Positions 9,357 through 16,937 of a DNA stretch of 64,000 nt are shown here, piece by piece. A model generated the notes under the pieces. It had not been told where the DNA came from. It ran no database searches and saw only the letters and a program-made list of their open reading frames with translations. Origin of the DNA: Desulfurococcaceae archaeon UBA285 (GTDB lineage: Archaea > Thermoproteota > Thermoprotei_A > Sulfolobales > Desulfurococcaceae); assembly GCA_002495025.1 (NCBI GenBank), contig DADP01000025.1, forward strand, positions 23,628 through 87,627, read 5' to 3'. Each line of letters starts with the position of its first letter. The first letter of the stretch is position 1. The translations under genes were made by a program, and so were the position numbers.

Positions 9357-10535
9357 ATGGCACGTGTTGAACTCAGAAATATTGTTAAGAGATTTGGTAA
9401 AGTAGTAGCTGTTGACCACGTTAATTTAAAAATAAATGATGGAGAATTCTTTACACTACTAGGTCCAAGCGGCTGTGGTAAATCTACTACTCTGAGAATA
9501 ATAGCTGGGTTAGAGTTTCCAGATGAAGGAGATGTTTTAATAGATGATCAAGTGGTTACAAATCTACACCCTAGAGATAGAGATATTGCAATGGTATTCC
9601 AGAACTACGCTTTATACCCACACATGACTGTCTTTGAAAACATAGCATTTCCACTTGAAGCCAGAAGAAAACAACTGGGATTAACCAAAGAAGAAATTAA
9701 AAAGAGAGTACTTGAAGCAGCTAGATTCCTGGGGATCGAGGAGCTACTAGATAGATATCCAAGCCAGCTGAGCGGTGGACAACAACAAAGAGTAGCACTA
9801 GCACGAGCACTAGTTAGAAAACCAAAAGTATGGCTACTAGACGAGCCCTTAAGTAATCTAGACGCTAAATTAAGAATATTAATGAGGAGTGAATTGAAGA
9901 AGCTACAGAGAACACTCGGTATAACAACAATCTACGTTACCCACGACCAAGTAGAAGCAATGAGTATGAGCGACCGTATAGCCATTATGAATAAAGGTAG
10001 AGTACTACAAGTAGATACACCAGACAATCTATACAATAAACCACAAGATATATTTGTAGCTACATTTATCGGCAATCCACCAATGAACCTTATATCCTGC
10101 GAGCTAGTAGAAGAACCAGTTGGCTTCGAATACACTGTTCCAAGCGGACTAGAAGGAAGTATTCTAGGAGAAGGTAGAATTAAATCAAACTACCACATAG
10201 TATGCTACGACCTACTCAAAATACCCATTGCACCAAAATACGCTGAGACAATAATAAAAGAAGATACTAGAACAGTATTTCTAGGTATAAGACCAGAATA
10301 CATAGAGCTGAGCAAAGAACCATTCAAAGACCCATACGGTATCTTAAAAGTCAAAGTAGACGTTATAGAAGTACTCGGCTCAGAAAACATAGTAAACATT
10401 CTAGTAGGAAACGACCTAGTCAAAGTGAGAACACCAGCAACACTAAAACTAGAACCCGGAGAAGAAGTATACTTGAAACTAGACCTTAGAAAAATCCTGT
10501 TATTCAATGCTAAAACAGGGAGACTAATAATATAG
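9357..10535 (+). CDS. Carbohydrate ABC transporter ATP-binding protein (MalK/UgpC type)
   Basis: A 392-residue ATPase subunit that powers import of sugars such as maltodextrins. Walker A is GPSGCGKST (36-44), the signature is LSGGQQQR near 136-143, Walker B is VWLLDEPLSNLDA, and the switch histidine is in VTHDQVEAM. The C-terminal 150 residues form the MalK-type TOBE/regulatory region. It has its own TATA-like ATTTAAATAAA and a GAGTGG ribosome binding site. The binding protein and permeases are not in this window, so it must serve a transporter encoded elsewhere or several of them, as MalK/MsmK ATPases do. The GH57 gene just upstream supports a starch or maltodextrin role. Confidence 0.92.
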   Translation: MARVELRNIVKRFGKVVAVDHVNLKINDGEFFTLLGPSGCGKSTTLRIIAGLEFPDEGDVLIDDQVVTNLHPRDRDIAMVFQNYALYPHMTVFENIAFPLEARRKQLGLTKEEIKKRVLEAARFLGIEELLDRYPSQLSGGQQQRVALARALVRKPKVWLLDEPLSNLDAKLRILMRSELKKLQRTLGITTIYVTHDQVEAMSMSDRIAIMNKGRVLQVDTPDNLYNKPQDIFVATFIGNPPMNLISCELVEEPVGFEYTVPSGLEGSILGEGRIKSNYHIVCYDLLKIPIAPKYAETIIKEDTRTVFLGIRPEYIELSKEPFKDPYGILKVKVDVIEVLGSENIVNILVGNDLVKVRTPATLKLEPGEEVYLKLDLRKILLFNAKTGRLII

Positions 10536-10726
10536 AGTCTTTTTCAACCCGATTAAAATCCTTTATTTATCTTGGTTTACGTATTATCTACAATGAATAT
10601 CTCAATCCATTTTTCCATTTCATTAATTTCACAGTGAATGCTCCCGTTGAAAACCACAGTTTAAACAACTTTAGACCTATACCTTAAAACACGTCTTAAT
10701 TGTATATTGAAGTTAGAGTGATAGTG

Positions 10727-11266
10727 ATGACTACCGCTAGGAGCGCTATGACGAAACTCGTGCTTCTCAAAGACTTAGATAGCATTATTGATTTCTCAAG
10801 GGCTACTAATCAATTCAGTATTATCTTATATCTTGCTGAAAAACAACAACCTGTATCAATAACAGAGCTCTCGAGAGCTATAGGAGATTCGAGAAAGTCT
10901 ATTCTAGACTCTCTGCGAAAACTCGAAAGAAAAGGTTTAATTGTTAGAGTAGACCAAGAAGACGATCTATACGTGGGGTTGAGCGAGCATGGCCGTGAAT
11001 TTGTTCGTAGACTTATAGAAGTCTTAACACCTGTTAAAACAGCAAGTGATAATATAAGTGATAATATATTAGAAACACCAGTGAGACTAAATTTGTCGAG
11101 AGAACTAGTTTTATCTATAAACCTCTATAAATTGCTTGTCTATGTAGGATTATCTAAGAAAGGATATGCTACAATCAGCGAAGCAAGTAAAATCCTTGTT
11201 GACGCAGAGAAAACCCTCAATATTCTAATCGAGTCTTTTACACGTTCTCCAACGAGGTTTTTTTAA
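10727..11266 (+). CDS. Winged-helix regulator, 5' part, interrupted by frameshift
   Basis: A transcription regulator with a first winged-helix domain at about residues 25-100 (SITELSRAIGDSRKSILDSLRKLERKGLIVR). A second such domain begins near residue 135 (YATISEASKILVDAEKTLN). The frame stops at 11264-11266 directly after a run of seven T, in the middle of the second domain. The missing half continues in the +1 frame to 11582. Reading the T run as six would give one 284-residue protein ending in two membrane helices. I chose ATG 10727; a TTG at 10700 is also in frame. Its position after the sugar-uptake genes suggests, but does not prove, control of them. Confidence 0.7.
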   Translation: MTTARSAMTKLVLLKDLDSIIDFSRATNQFSIILYLAEKQQPVSITELSRAIGDSRKSILDSLRKLERKGLIVRVDQEDDLYVGLSEHGREFVRRLIEVLTPVKTASDNISDNILETPVRLNLSRELVLSINLYKLLVYVGLSKKGYATISEASKILVDAEKTLNILIESFTRSPTRFF

Positions 11267-11582
11267 ATTAATTGAAAAAGAAGGAGAAAAAGTATTAGTA
11301 CTAGATAAACAGGGATTAGAAGTTTTAAAAAAGATCCCCCACTACCGATTATTCAATGAAAACAGGTTTTACAAACTACTTGTATATTTAACTGGTACTC
11401 CATGGCTTAGCGAAATACAGAGAACTGTAAATACCATTCTAGGAGTTATCATAGCTGTTCTCAGTGTAGGAGTCTTCTTAGCAGGGTATAAATGGCTTGT
11501 TATTCTCGGCTTAATTACTTCTCTACTACTAGTTGTCTTCAATATTACGCTAAGTAAGCTTGGAGTAAGTGCTCTTGGCTAG
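11265..11582 (+). pseudogene. Frameshifted 3' part of the winged-helix membrane regulator
   Basis: This 105-codon stretch has no start codon of its own and continues the preceding regulator in the next frame. It opens KLIEKEGEKVLVLDKQGLEVLKKI, which completes the wing of the second winged-helix domain. It ends with two hydrophobic helices (IIAVLSVGVFLAGY and LVILGLITSLLLVVF). The coding character is intact, so the break is recent, a sequencing error, or overcome by slippage on the T7 run at 11258-11264. Its last 33 bases overlap the 3' end of the next gene on the opposite strand. Confidence 0.7.
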
Positions 11583-11894
11583 TTTATTTAGCTTCTCGAA
11601 GACACCTAGTAGTTTTTCACCTAGTTTAACAACATCTACTCTCTCATCGACCTCCATTGCTAAAATTTTATCTTTATTGACTACCACGAGATACCTCTTA
11701 TTGAGTTTCCTATCGTATAATAGCATATAGGATAAATCCGGTGTTCGAATATACAACTGATCAAAGATATCCAAGACCTCTCTATCTATATGAGGAGGCC
11801 AATATGCAATAACCCCATGGGTAAAACTAGCAATAACTACTTGTTTAACTATTAATCCATCAACAATGACGCTCAATCCCTCCCAAGCAATCAA
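11550..11894 (-). CDS. Small conserved-looking protein, possibly Roadblock/LC7 fold
   Basis: I do not recognise this 114-residue protein with certainty. It alternates predicted strands and helices (VIVDGLIVKQVVIASF, LSYMLLYDRKLNKRYLVVVNKDKILAMEV) and finishes with an amphipathic helix. This pattern resembles the archaeal Roadblock/LC7 proteins often tied to small GTPases. No GTPase gene is adjacent. The start would be a TTG and is uncertain. Its 3' end overlaps the frameshifted regulator by 33 bases. Confidence 0.5.
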   Translation of the reverse strand: MIAWEGLSVIVDGLIVKQVVIASFTHGVIAYWPPHIDREVLDIFDQLYIRTPDLSYMLLYDRKLNKRYLVVVNKDKILAMEVDERVDVVKLGEKLLGVFEKLNKLAKSTYSKLT

Positions 11895-11969
11895 CTCGCT
11901 AACCCCGCTCTTCCCTCCTATACATACATAGCATTAAATTACCTTAAAACCAACATCCCCACACCAACG

Positions 11970-12056
11970 TGTAAACCCAGTGGATTCGACGGCCCGGCGA
12001 AACCCTCATTAACCAGTCAATGTCGACGAGACGCCGAAGAAAAAACCGTGTTTTTT
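11970..12056 (+). ncRNA. Candidate structured RNA of unknown class
   Basis: A GC-rich island between two AT-rich genes. A TATA-like TTAAAA at 11944-11949 would place the start near 11970, and a T6 run at 12051-12056 could end transcription. Short complementary pairs are 11986-11990 with 12022-12026 (TCGAC/GTCGA) and 11995-11999 with 12032-12036 (CGGCG/CGCCG). These two cross each other, so they are either alternative or a pseudoknot. No C and D boxes and no tRNA shape were found. It could instead be a leader of the symporter gene starting 38 bases on, since the T run may be part of that gene's promoter. Confidence 0.4.
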
Positions 12057-12093
12057 AAGGACAAAGAGGAAAAAATAGAAAACGAGGTGTATT

Positions 12094-13350
12094 ATGTATC
12101 ATGGTGTAATCATGAGCGAAATAGTATTCCAGATTAAACTAGGAAAGAGGCCAATACTCCTCTTAATAGCTGCTATTGTAGGACTAATAGTTGGCATTAT
12201 TGTAGGCGAACCCGTTAAAAACATTGCCATTCTTGGAGACATCTATGTATCCCTATTGAAGTTTATTGTAGGACCACTAGTATTCCTCTGTATTACATGG
12301 GCTGTAATGAATATGGGAGATCTTGTCAAGTTAGGCAAGATCTTTATGGGATTCATACCCTACTGGCTTCTCATGGGGTTGATTGCATCGGGAACAGCTT
12401 ACATGATAGGCGTAATGATTAAACCAGGTGAAGGAGTTACACTACCAGGCGGTCAGGCAGTAACTCCTGCAAAACTAACAATAGCAGACTACGTAAAGAA
12501 CATTATTCCATCCAACTTCATAGATATGTTTCTAAATCTTAAAATGCTTCAAATAATCTTCACAGCTATACTACTTGGAATAGCTATTGGCTTAATAGGA
12601 AGAACTACGCCACAAGTTAAAGACTTCTTAACGAGGTTGATTGAGTCATTACTAGCAGTGGTTTACAAACTACTAGACTTCATTCTATGGTACGGTCCAA
12701 TAGGTGTATTTGCATTAATGGCTAATGTAGCAGCAGTTGTAGGCGTTATTGCCGTTGGAGCTTTTGCCAAGTTAGTACTAGCTTTCTATGTAAGCGGCTT
12801 TCTCGTTCTCCTAGTATTCCAGCCTCTAGTAATGCTACTAGTTGCCAGAGTAAACCCATTAAAGTTCTGGAAGAAGTTCTATCCAGCAATGATTACAGCG
12901 TTCTCTACTGCAAGTAGTAATGCAACACTACCTGTAACAATAGACTGTGCTCTAAGAGCAGGTATCTCGAGAGATGTAGCCACAGTACTTCTGCCCGTGG
13001 CCGCCACAATAAACATGCAAGGTGCTTGTGCAACCATTACATTGTTTACATTATTTGCTTTCCAGGCGCTTGGAATACCATTAGGATTTGCCGAGATACT
13101 GGGATTAGTAACTCTAGGTTTTCTAGGAGCTACAGCTGCAGCAGGAGTTCCCGGTGGAGCAGCAATAGTAGCAGTAGCAACAGCAGCTGCACTCGGCATA
13201 CCCATTGAAGCAGCTGGTTGGATGGTTGGAGTTCACCCAGCTGTAGATCCATTTGAAACAATGTTAAATGTAATAGGAGACCCACTAGGCGCTCTCATAG
13301 TATCTAAATATGTTACCAAAGACTTCAATGAAGAACTATGGAGGAAATAG
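12094..13350 (+). CDS. Dicarboxylate/amino acid:cation symporter family (SLC1/GltPh-like), variant binding site
   Basis: A 418-residue membrane transporter of the DAACS/SLC1 family, with eight membrane segments and two re-entrant loops. HP1 is seen as TASSNATLPVT (272-282), the TM7 unwound motif as NMQGACAT (307-314), HP2 as GVPGGAAIV, and TM8 as VDPFETMLNVIGD (384-396). Aligned by eye to GltPh, Asp 385, Thr 389, Asn 392 and Asp 396 match D394, T398, N401 and D405. Arg 397 becomes Glu 388, Arg 276 becomes Ala 273, and the NMDG aspartate (D312) becomes Gln 309. Loss of both arginines argues against aspartate or glutamate as substrate. The start ATG has GAGGTG upstream; ATG 12112 is an alternative. 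Confidence 0.9.
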   Translation: MYHGVIMSEIVFQIKLGKRPILLLIAAIVGLIVGIIVGEPVKNIAILGDIYVSLLKFIVGPLVFLCITWAVMNMGDLVKLGKIFMGFIPYWLLMGLIASGTAYMIGVMIKPGEGVTLPGGQAVTPAKLTIADYVKNIIPSNFIDMFLNLKMLQIIFTAILLGIAIGLIGRTTPQVKDFLTRLIESLLAVVYKLLDFILWYGPIGVFALMANVAAVVGVIAVGAFAKLVLAFYVSGFLVLLVFQPLVMLLVARVNPLKFWKKFYPAMITAFSTASSNATLPVTIDCALRAGISRDVATVLLPVAATINMQGACATITLFTLFAFQALGIPLGFAEILGLVTLGFLGATAAAGVPGGAAIVAVATAAALGIPIEAAGWMVGVHPAVDPFETMLNVIGDPLGALIVSKYVTKDFNEELWRK

Positions 13351-13435
13351 CCTCTTCTTCCATACTTTTTTCTCCATAGAATACTCCTTTAAACATTCTT
13401 ATGTGAAGAAAACACTAATTATGTAAATATAAGGG

Positions 13436-15388
13436 ATGAATATGAGTAGGTCGAGACTACTCAGAGTTTTAAAGACTCCTGGACTCAACAGCCTACTTGT
13501 TTCTCTAGCATCTCTGGTATTAATGATATATGGCGTCATAGTCTACAATCCCATTTTGACTAGGAAAGTCACTTACGACTACTTCGCCTGGGTGTCAATG
13601 CTATTAACTCTACTGGCCACCTACTGGGAGCTTAAGAGATTATGTAGAAAGCCATTCTACTCTACTATTCTACTAGTCTTCGCTGGCGGGCTCTTCACGG
13701 TTTGGGGTAGGATATTAACTATCTATTTCAACAAGACTATTACCATAGGGTTTTTCCACGGTTTAATAGGCGACTACTATACACTTCAGGGTTTTGCAAG
13801 CTCTCTACTAGTATTACTAGGCTCTTTCATCGTGCTAGTAGCCACCGCTATACATATAGCACTAGGTGAAGTCATAGTGATTAGAGAAAACCCTGCTTTC
13901 TACGATGCCATTAATGCTTTACGCTACTTTCTCCACGTATTAATTCATGTATTCGAGAAGCGTCCAGCCCTGATAGTCATTGTAGTTGCTTTATTTTCAT
14001 TTATATTTAGATTTATTCCAGAGCTACACTATTGGCCCTGGCTTATAGGCTGGGATACACCTGAATACGTTGCTCACTTATTAGACTTCAAGGAAAGACT
14101 CAATCTATTTACTAGTTACTACTGGATGGGTGGTTTAAGAAATACTCCACCACTACTACCCATGTTTCTACTACCATTCACATATCTCGTAGACGCTTGG
14201 TATATATTTAAATTCTATCCTAGTATAGCATACGCAATTCTTGCTTCTCTCTCAGCACTACTAGCAATGGAGATATATGGAGAACGAAAGTGGTGGATTG
14301 GATTACTCTCTGGTTTATTAACAACAACCTATGTATTAAACCTGAGAATTTCCTGGGACTACCAGAGACAACTACTAGGTTCAATTATACTTCTCGCCAC
14401 TATACTAGTACTTGAAAAATGGAGAGAACCAAAAACGTTTAAACAAGTATTGACTACAATACTTCTTTTAACAGCGTGTGGTTTAAGCCATGAAGTTACG
14501 GGTTTTACAGGCTTTGTAATATCTCTAATACTATTATACTATGGTTTGAAAAACAAGAGTGGACCTACTTCTATAGCTGGCTTGATAGGTCTAATTGTAA
14601 ATACAGTATTAGAAATCTGGTATTGGAGAAAACCCTATAGCTTTGTAAGCACTGTTGGTGTTCTGCCACCGGGACTCGTAGCTAGTTATGAAGGAGACCA
14701 AGCACTCTCGTACCTAGTAGCGGGTTATGGCCTTATTCTACCATTAGCTTTAATAGCTATGTCTAAGAGTAGAGCTAGATACACCACTATAGTTACCGTA
14801 GCCTTACTAGTAGCTGGTATCTCTCCAATGATAGCACCATTTTCAAGTGTTACAACCTGGTATAGATTTCTAATCGGCGCTGCTCCATTAACTACTACAC
14901 TAGCAACTATAGGATTAATTAGAGCAACTAGTGATTGGAGGGTGTTAGCGGCTTATTTATTAATTGCTTCACTACCAGGTCTTTCATTCGCGTATGGTTA
15001 CAATTGGTTTAATACCTATCATAGATCTCTGAGAGAATTTCCGTCACGGCTAGAGCCATCACCAATCTACATAGAAGACTACGAGTTCTTTAAAAACAAT
15101 CGAGACTTAGTAGAAAACACTGTAATAATAGCTGAACCCAACCACGCAAGATATGTCCACCTAGCTATTAGAAACCCCGATCCCACAAGGTTTATATGGA
15201 TTTGGACCCCACTAGACTTAACCAATGAGACAATATGCAGTATTATCGAGAAATCAAGTGTAGAAGTAGTTATCATAGTAGGATACCATATTGACACAAA
15301 TACAACTCGATACCAATGCCTCGAAGAAATAAAACCACTAAGTGAAGGACCACGCTGGATATACGTTGGAGTAACCAAGAAACACTAA
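13436..15388 (+). CDS. Polytopic membrane protein, GT-C glycosyltransferase-like
   Basis: A 650-residue protein with about a dozen membrane helices. The segment GWDTPEYVAHLLDF near residue 202 is an acidic motif in the first large outer loop. It is typical of GT-C glycosyltransferases that use polyprenyl-phosphate sugars. The C-terminal about 100 residues are soluble and include IYIEDYEFFKNNRDLVENTVI. A role in surface glycan or N-glycan assembly is plausible but is inferred from architecture only. It stands alone, between the symporter and a nuclease remnant. I see no closer family name. Confidence 0.65.
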   Translation: MNMSRSRLLRVLKTPGLNSLLVSLASLVLMIYGVIVYNPILTRKVTYDYFAWVSMLLTLLATYWELKRLCRKPFYSTILLVFAGGLFTVWGRILTIYFNKTITIGFFHGLIGDYYTLQGFASSLLVLLGSFIVLVATAIHIALGEVIVIRENPAFYDAINALRYFLHVLIHVFEKRPALIVIVVALFSFIFRFIPELHYWPWLIGWDTPEYVAHLLDFKERLNLFTSYYWMGGLRNTPPLLPMFLLPFTYLVDAWYIFKFYPSIAYAILASLSALLAMEIYGERKWWIGLLSGLLTTTYVLNLRISWDYQRQLLGSIILLATILVLEKWREPKTFKQVLTTILLLTACGLSHEVTGFTGFVISLILLYYGLKNKSGPTSIAGLIGLIVNTVLEIWYWRKPYSFVSTVGVLPPGLVASYEGDQALSYLVAGYGLILPLALIAMSKSRARYTTIVTVALLVAGISPMIAPFSSVTTWYRFLIGAAPLTTTLATIGLIRATSDWRVLAAYLLIASLPGLSFAYGYNWFNTYHRSLREFPSRLEPSPIYIEDYEFFKNNRDLVENTVIIAEPNHARYVHLAIRNPDPTRFIWIWTPLDLTNETICSIIEKSSVEVVIIVGYHIDTNTTRYQCLEEIKPLSEGPRWIYVGVTKKH

Positions 15389-15409
15389 TTTCCAGCAAGA
15401 AGTTTAAAA

Positions 15410-15690
15410 CTATTGTACTCTGAACTCCAACTTCTTGATTTTCAATACGAGACCCACTCCTTCTTCATCGGGTTCTGGTGCGTCGATATCAGCTAGTACA
15501 ACAACACTTCTATATCCACCAGCAGTTTTTACAGGTGGTGATATACGTATTGTATCACCATCCATAACCTCTGTGACCACTACTCTAGCGTGTGGAAAGT
15601 CGTCGTGTATTCCCACTCTACTGTTTGATGAGTATACTAGTGAGTATAGGGTAGTAGTATTAATAGTGCTATAAATATCCTTCTATTCAT
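15410..15690 (-). pseudogene. Thermonuclease (SNase-like) remnant
   Basis: The central frame (15616-15410) encodes VVVTEVMDGDTIRISPPV and SVVVLADIDAPEPDEEG, the N-terminal strands of a staphylococcal-nuclease-like domain. It stops about 20 residues later, whereas real domains need about 130. Upstream, an ATG at 15690 opens a good signal peptide (MNRRIFIALLILLPYTH) in a different frame that stops at once. The two pieces read together only after a frame change near 15640. I interpret it as a secreted nuclease gene that has lost its 3' half and its frame. No catalytic Glu/Arg of the second half remains. Confidence 0.65.
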
Positions 15691-15786
15691 ATAGTACACT
15701 TGGTGATTATAATTAATAATACATTGTTGAAGGGATATAAAGACTCATATTTCTTATGGGGCTACAAGAGAAAACTATGTTATGTA

Positions 15787-16884
15787 TTAAATTGGACAAT
15801 ATGAGGATTTATAGTGGTATGGACAGTGTGAGCAGTTTGGTTTGTTTCCCCAGCAATCAGTATCTGTGCTTAGTGTGTAGCTACAGTATTTTACTAGTTC
15901 ACAGTCTATACATGATGGCATGTAGTTAAAGAACAACTTAAAGTAGAGGTCTTTGTTCCGCCTCCATACATCTATTATTTTTTCTCTTAATGCATCTCCA
16001 ATAATGTACTCCTGAATTCTCCTTTTTACTCCATTGTAGATCGTAGTCCACGAGTAGGCCATGTATATACATGGTGTTATTTTTCCATCACTTCTAATAA
16101 ACAATGCTTTGTTGAATGCAAATGGACACTGCCTTGAAGTATATGACGAGGTATTTGGAGACCATATTTTAACAGGCATATTGATTGCTCTAACAGCTAT
16201 TTTCTCTAGTTGTTTTCTAAGTATACTCAGACACTCACTGCTCTCGCATTCAATACCTCGAGCTCCACCCTCGTAGGGGATGTAGAGGCTTAAATATACT
16301 TCTTGTATACCTGCTTCTACAGCGTAGTCTAGAATTTTCTCTATACTACCAACATTTAACTTGTTTATAGTGTATATGGTTTTCACGAGTGGTTTTCTAG
16401 AGCCATTTTTCTCCTTGTATTCAAAGAGTGTTTTTAAACCCTGTGATACTATTGATAGATCTCCTAGTCGACGGATCTTCTCGTATAATTCAATATCTAC
16501 TGCATCAATACTCACATATAACTCGTCTACTCCTACCTCGACGATATCACTAGCTATTTCTCTGAGTAGAAACCCATTAGTGTTTAATACAGTGTATAAA
16601 CCGTGTTTCTTTGCGTACTCCAACATGTCTAGAATGAACGGGTTTATTGTTGGCTCGCCCCAACCAGTAAACACTATTTTCTTTACACCAGACTCTACAG
16701 CGTTATCTACTATTTTCTTGTAGGACTCAAAATCTAGATCTCTATATTCAAAGCCCTGTACAGCATATCGAAAACAATGTATACACTGTAGATTACACCT
16801 AGTAGATACTTCTAAAACTATTTCTCTTGGTTTAAAAGACTCTGTATAAGTTATAATCCAGTCTCCAATTCTCAGAGTACTCAA
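15787..16884 (-). CDS. cmo: Radical SAM/SPASM tungsten-cofactor maturation protein
   Basis: A 365-residue radical SAM enzyme. CNLQCIHC near residues 29-36 gives the CX3CX2C cluster motif, and GWGEPTINP is the SAM-binding GGEP-like motif. The C-terminal region is Cys-rich (CIDCELVKYCSY, then CWGNKPNCSHC), typical of a SPASM domain with extra 4Fe-4S clusters. Its stop-to-start relation with the aldehyde:ferredoxin oxidoreductase gene (53 bases upstream) matches the cmo-aor pair known from Pyrococcus. A role in modifying or inserting the tungstopterin cofactor is therefore inferred. The start is TTG with GAGGT upstream. Confidence 0.82.
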   Translation of the reverse strand: MSTLRIGDWIITYTESFKPREIVLEVSTRCNLQCIHCFRYAVQGFEYRDLDFESYKKIVDNAVESGVKKIVFTGWGEPTINPFILDMLEYAKKHGLYTVLNTNGFLLREIASDIVEVGVDELYVSIDAVDIELYEKIRRLGDLSIVSQGLKTLFEYKEKNGSRKPLVKTIYTINKLNVGSIEKILDYAVEAGIQEVYLSLYIPYEGGARGIECESSECLSILRKQLEKIAVRAINMPVKIWSPNTSSYTSRQCPFAFNKALFIRSDGKITPCIYMAYSWTTIYNGVKRRIQEYIIGDALREKIIDVWRRNKDLYFKLFFNYMPSCIDCELVKYCSYTLSTDTDCWGNKPNCSHCPYHYKSSYCPI

Positions 16885-16937
16885 TGTATAAACCTCTAAT
16901 ACTAGTGTGTAGAATGTAGGAGAAAAGGAAAAAATAT

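Noticed and set aside
11958..12056. C/D box RNA or tRNA at the 12 kb GC island
   Set aside because: Neither strand has RTGATGA and CTGA boxes in order, and no cloverleaf forms.
13026..13208. Frame inside the symporter gene on the plus strand
   Set aside because: It is a low-complexity shadow of the transporter's small-residue-rich region.
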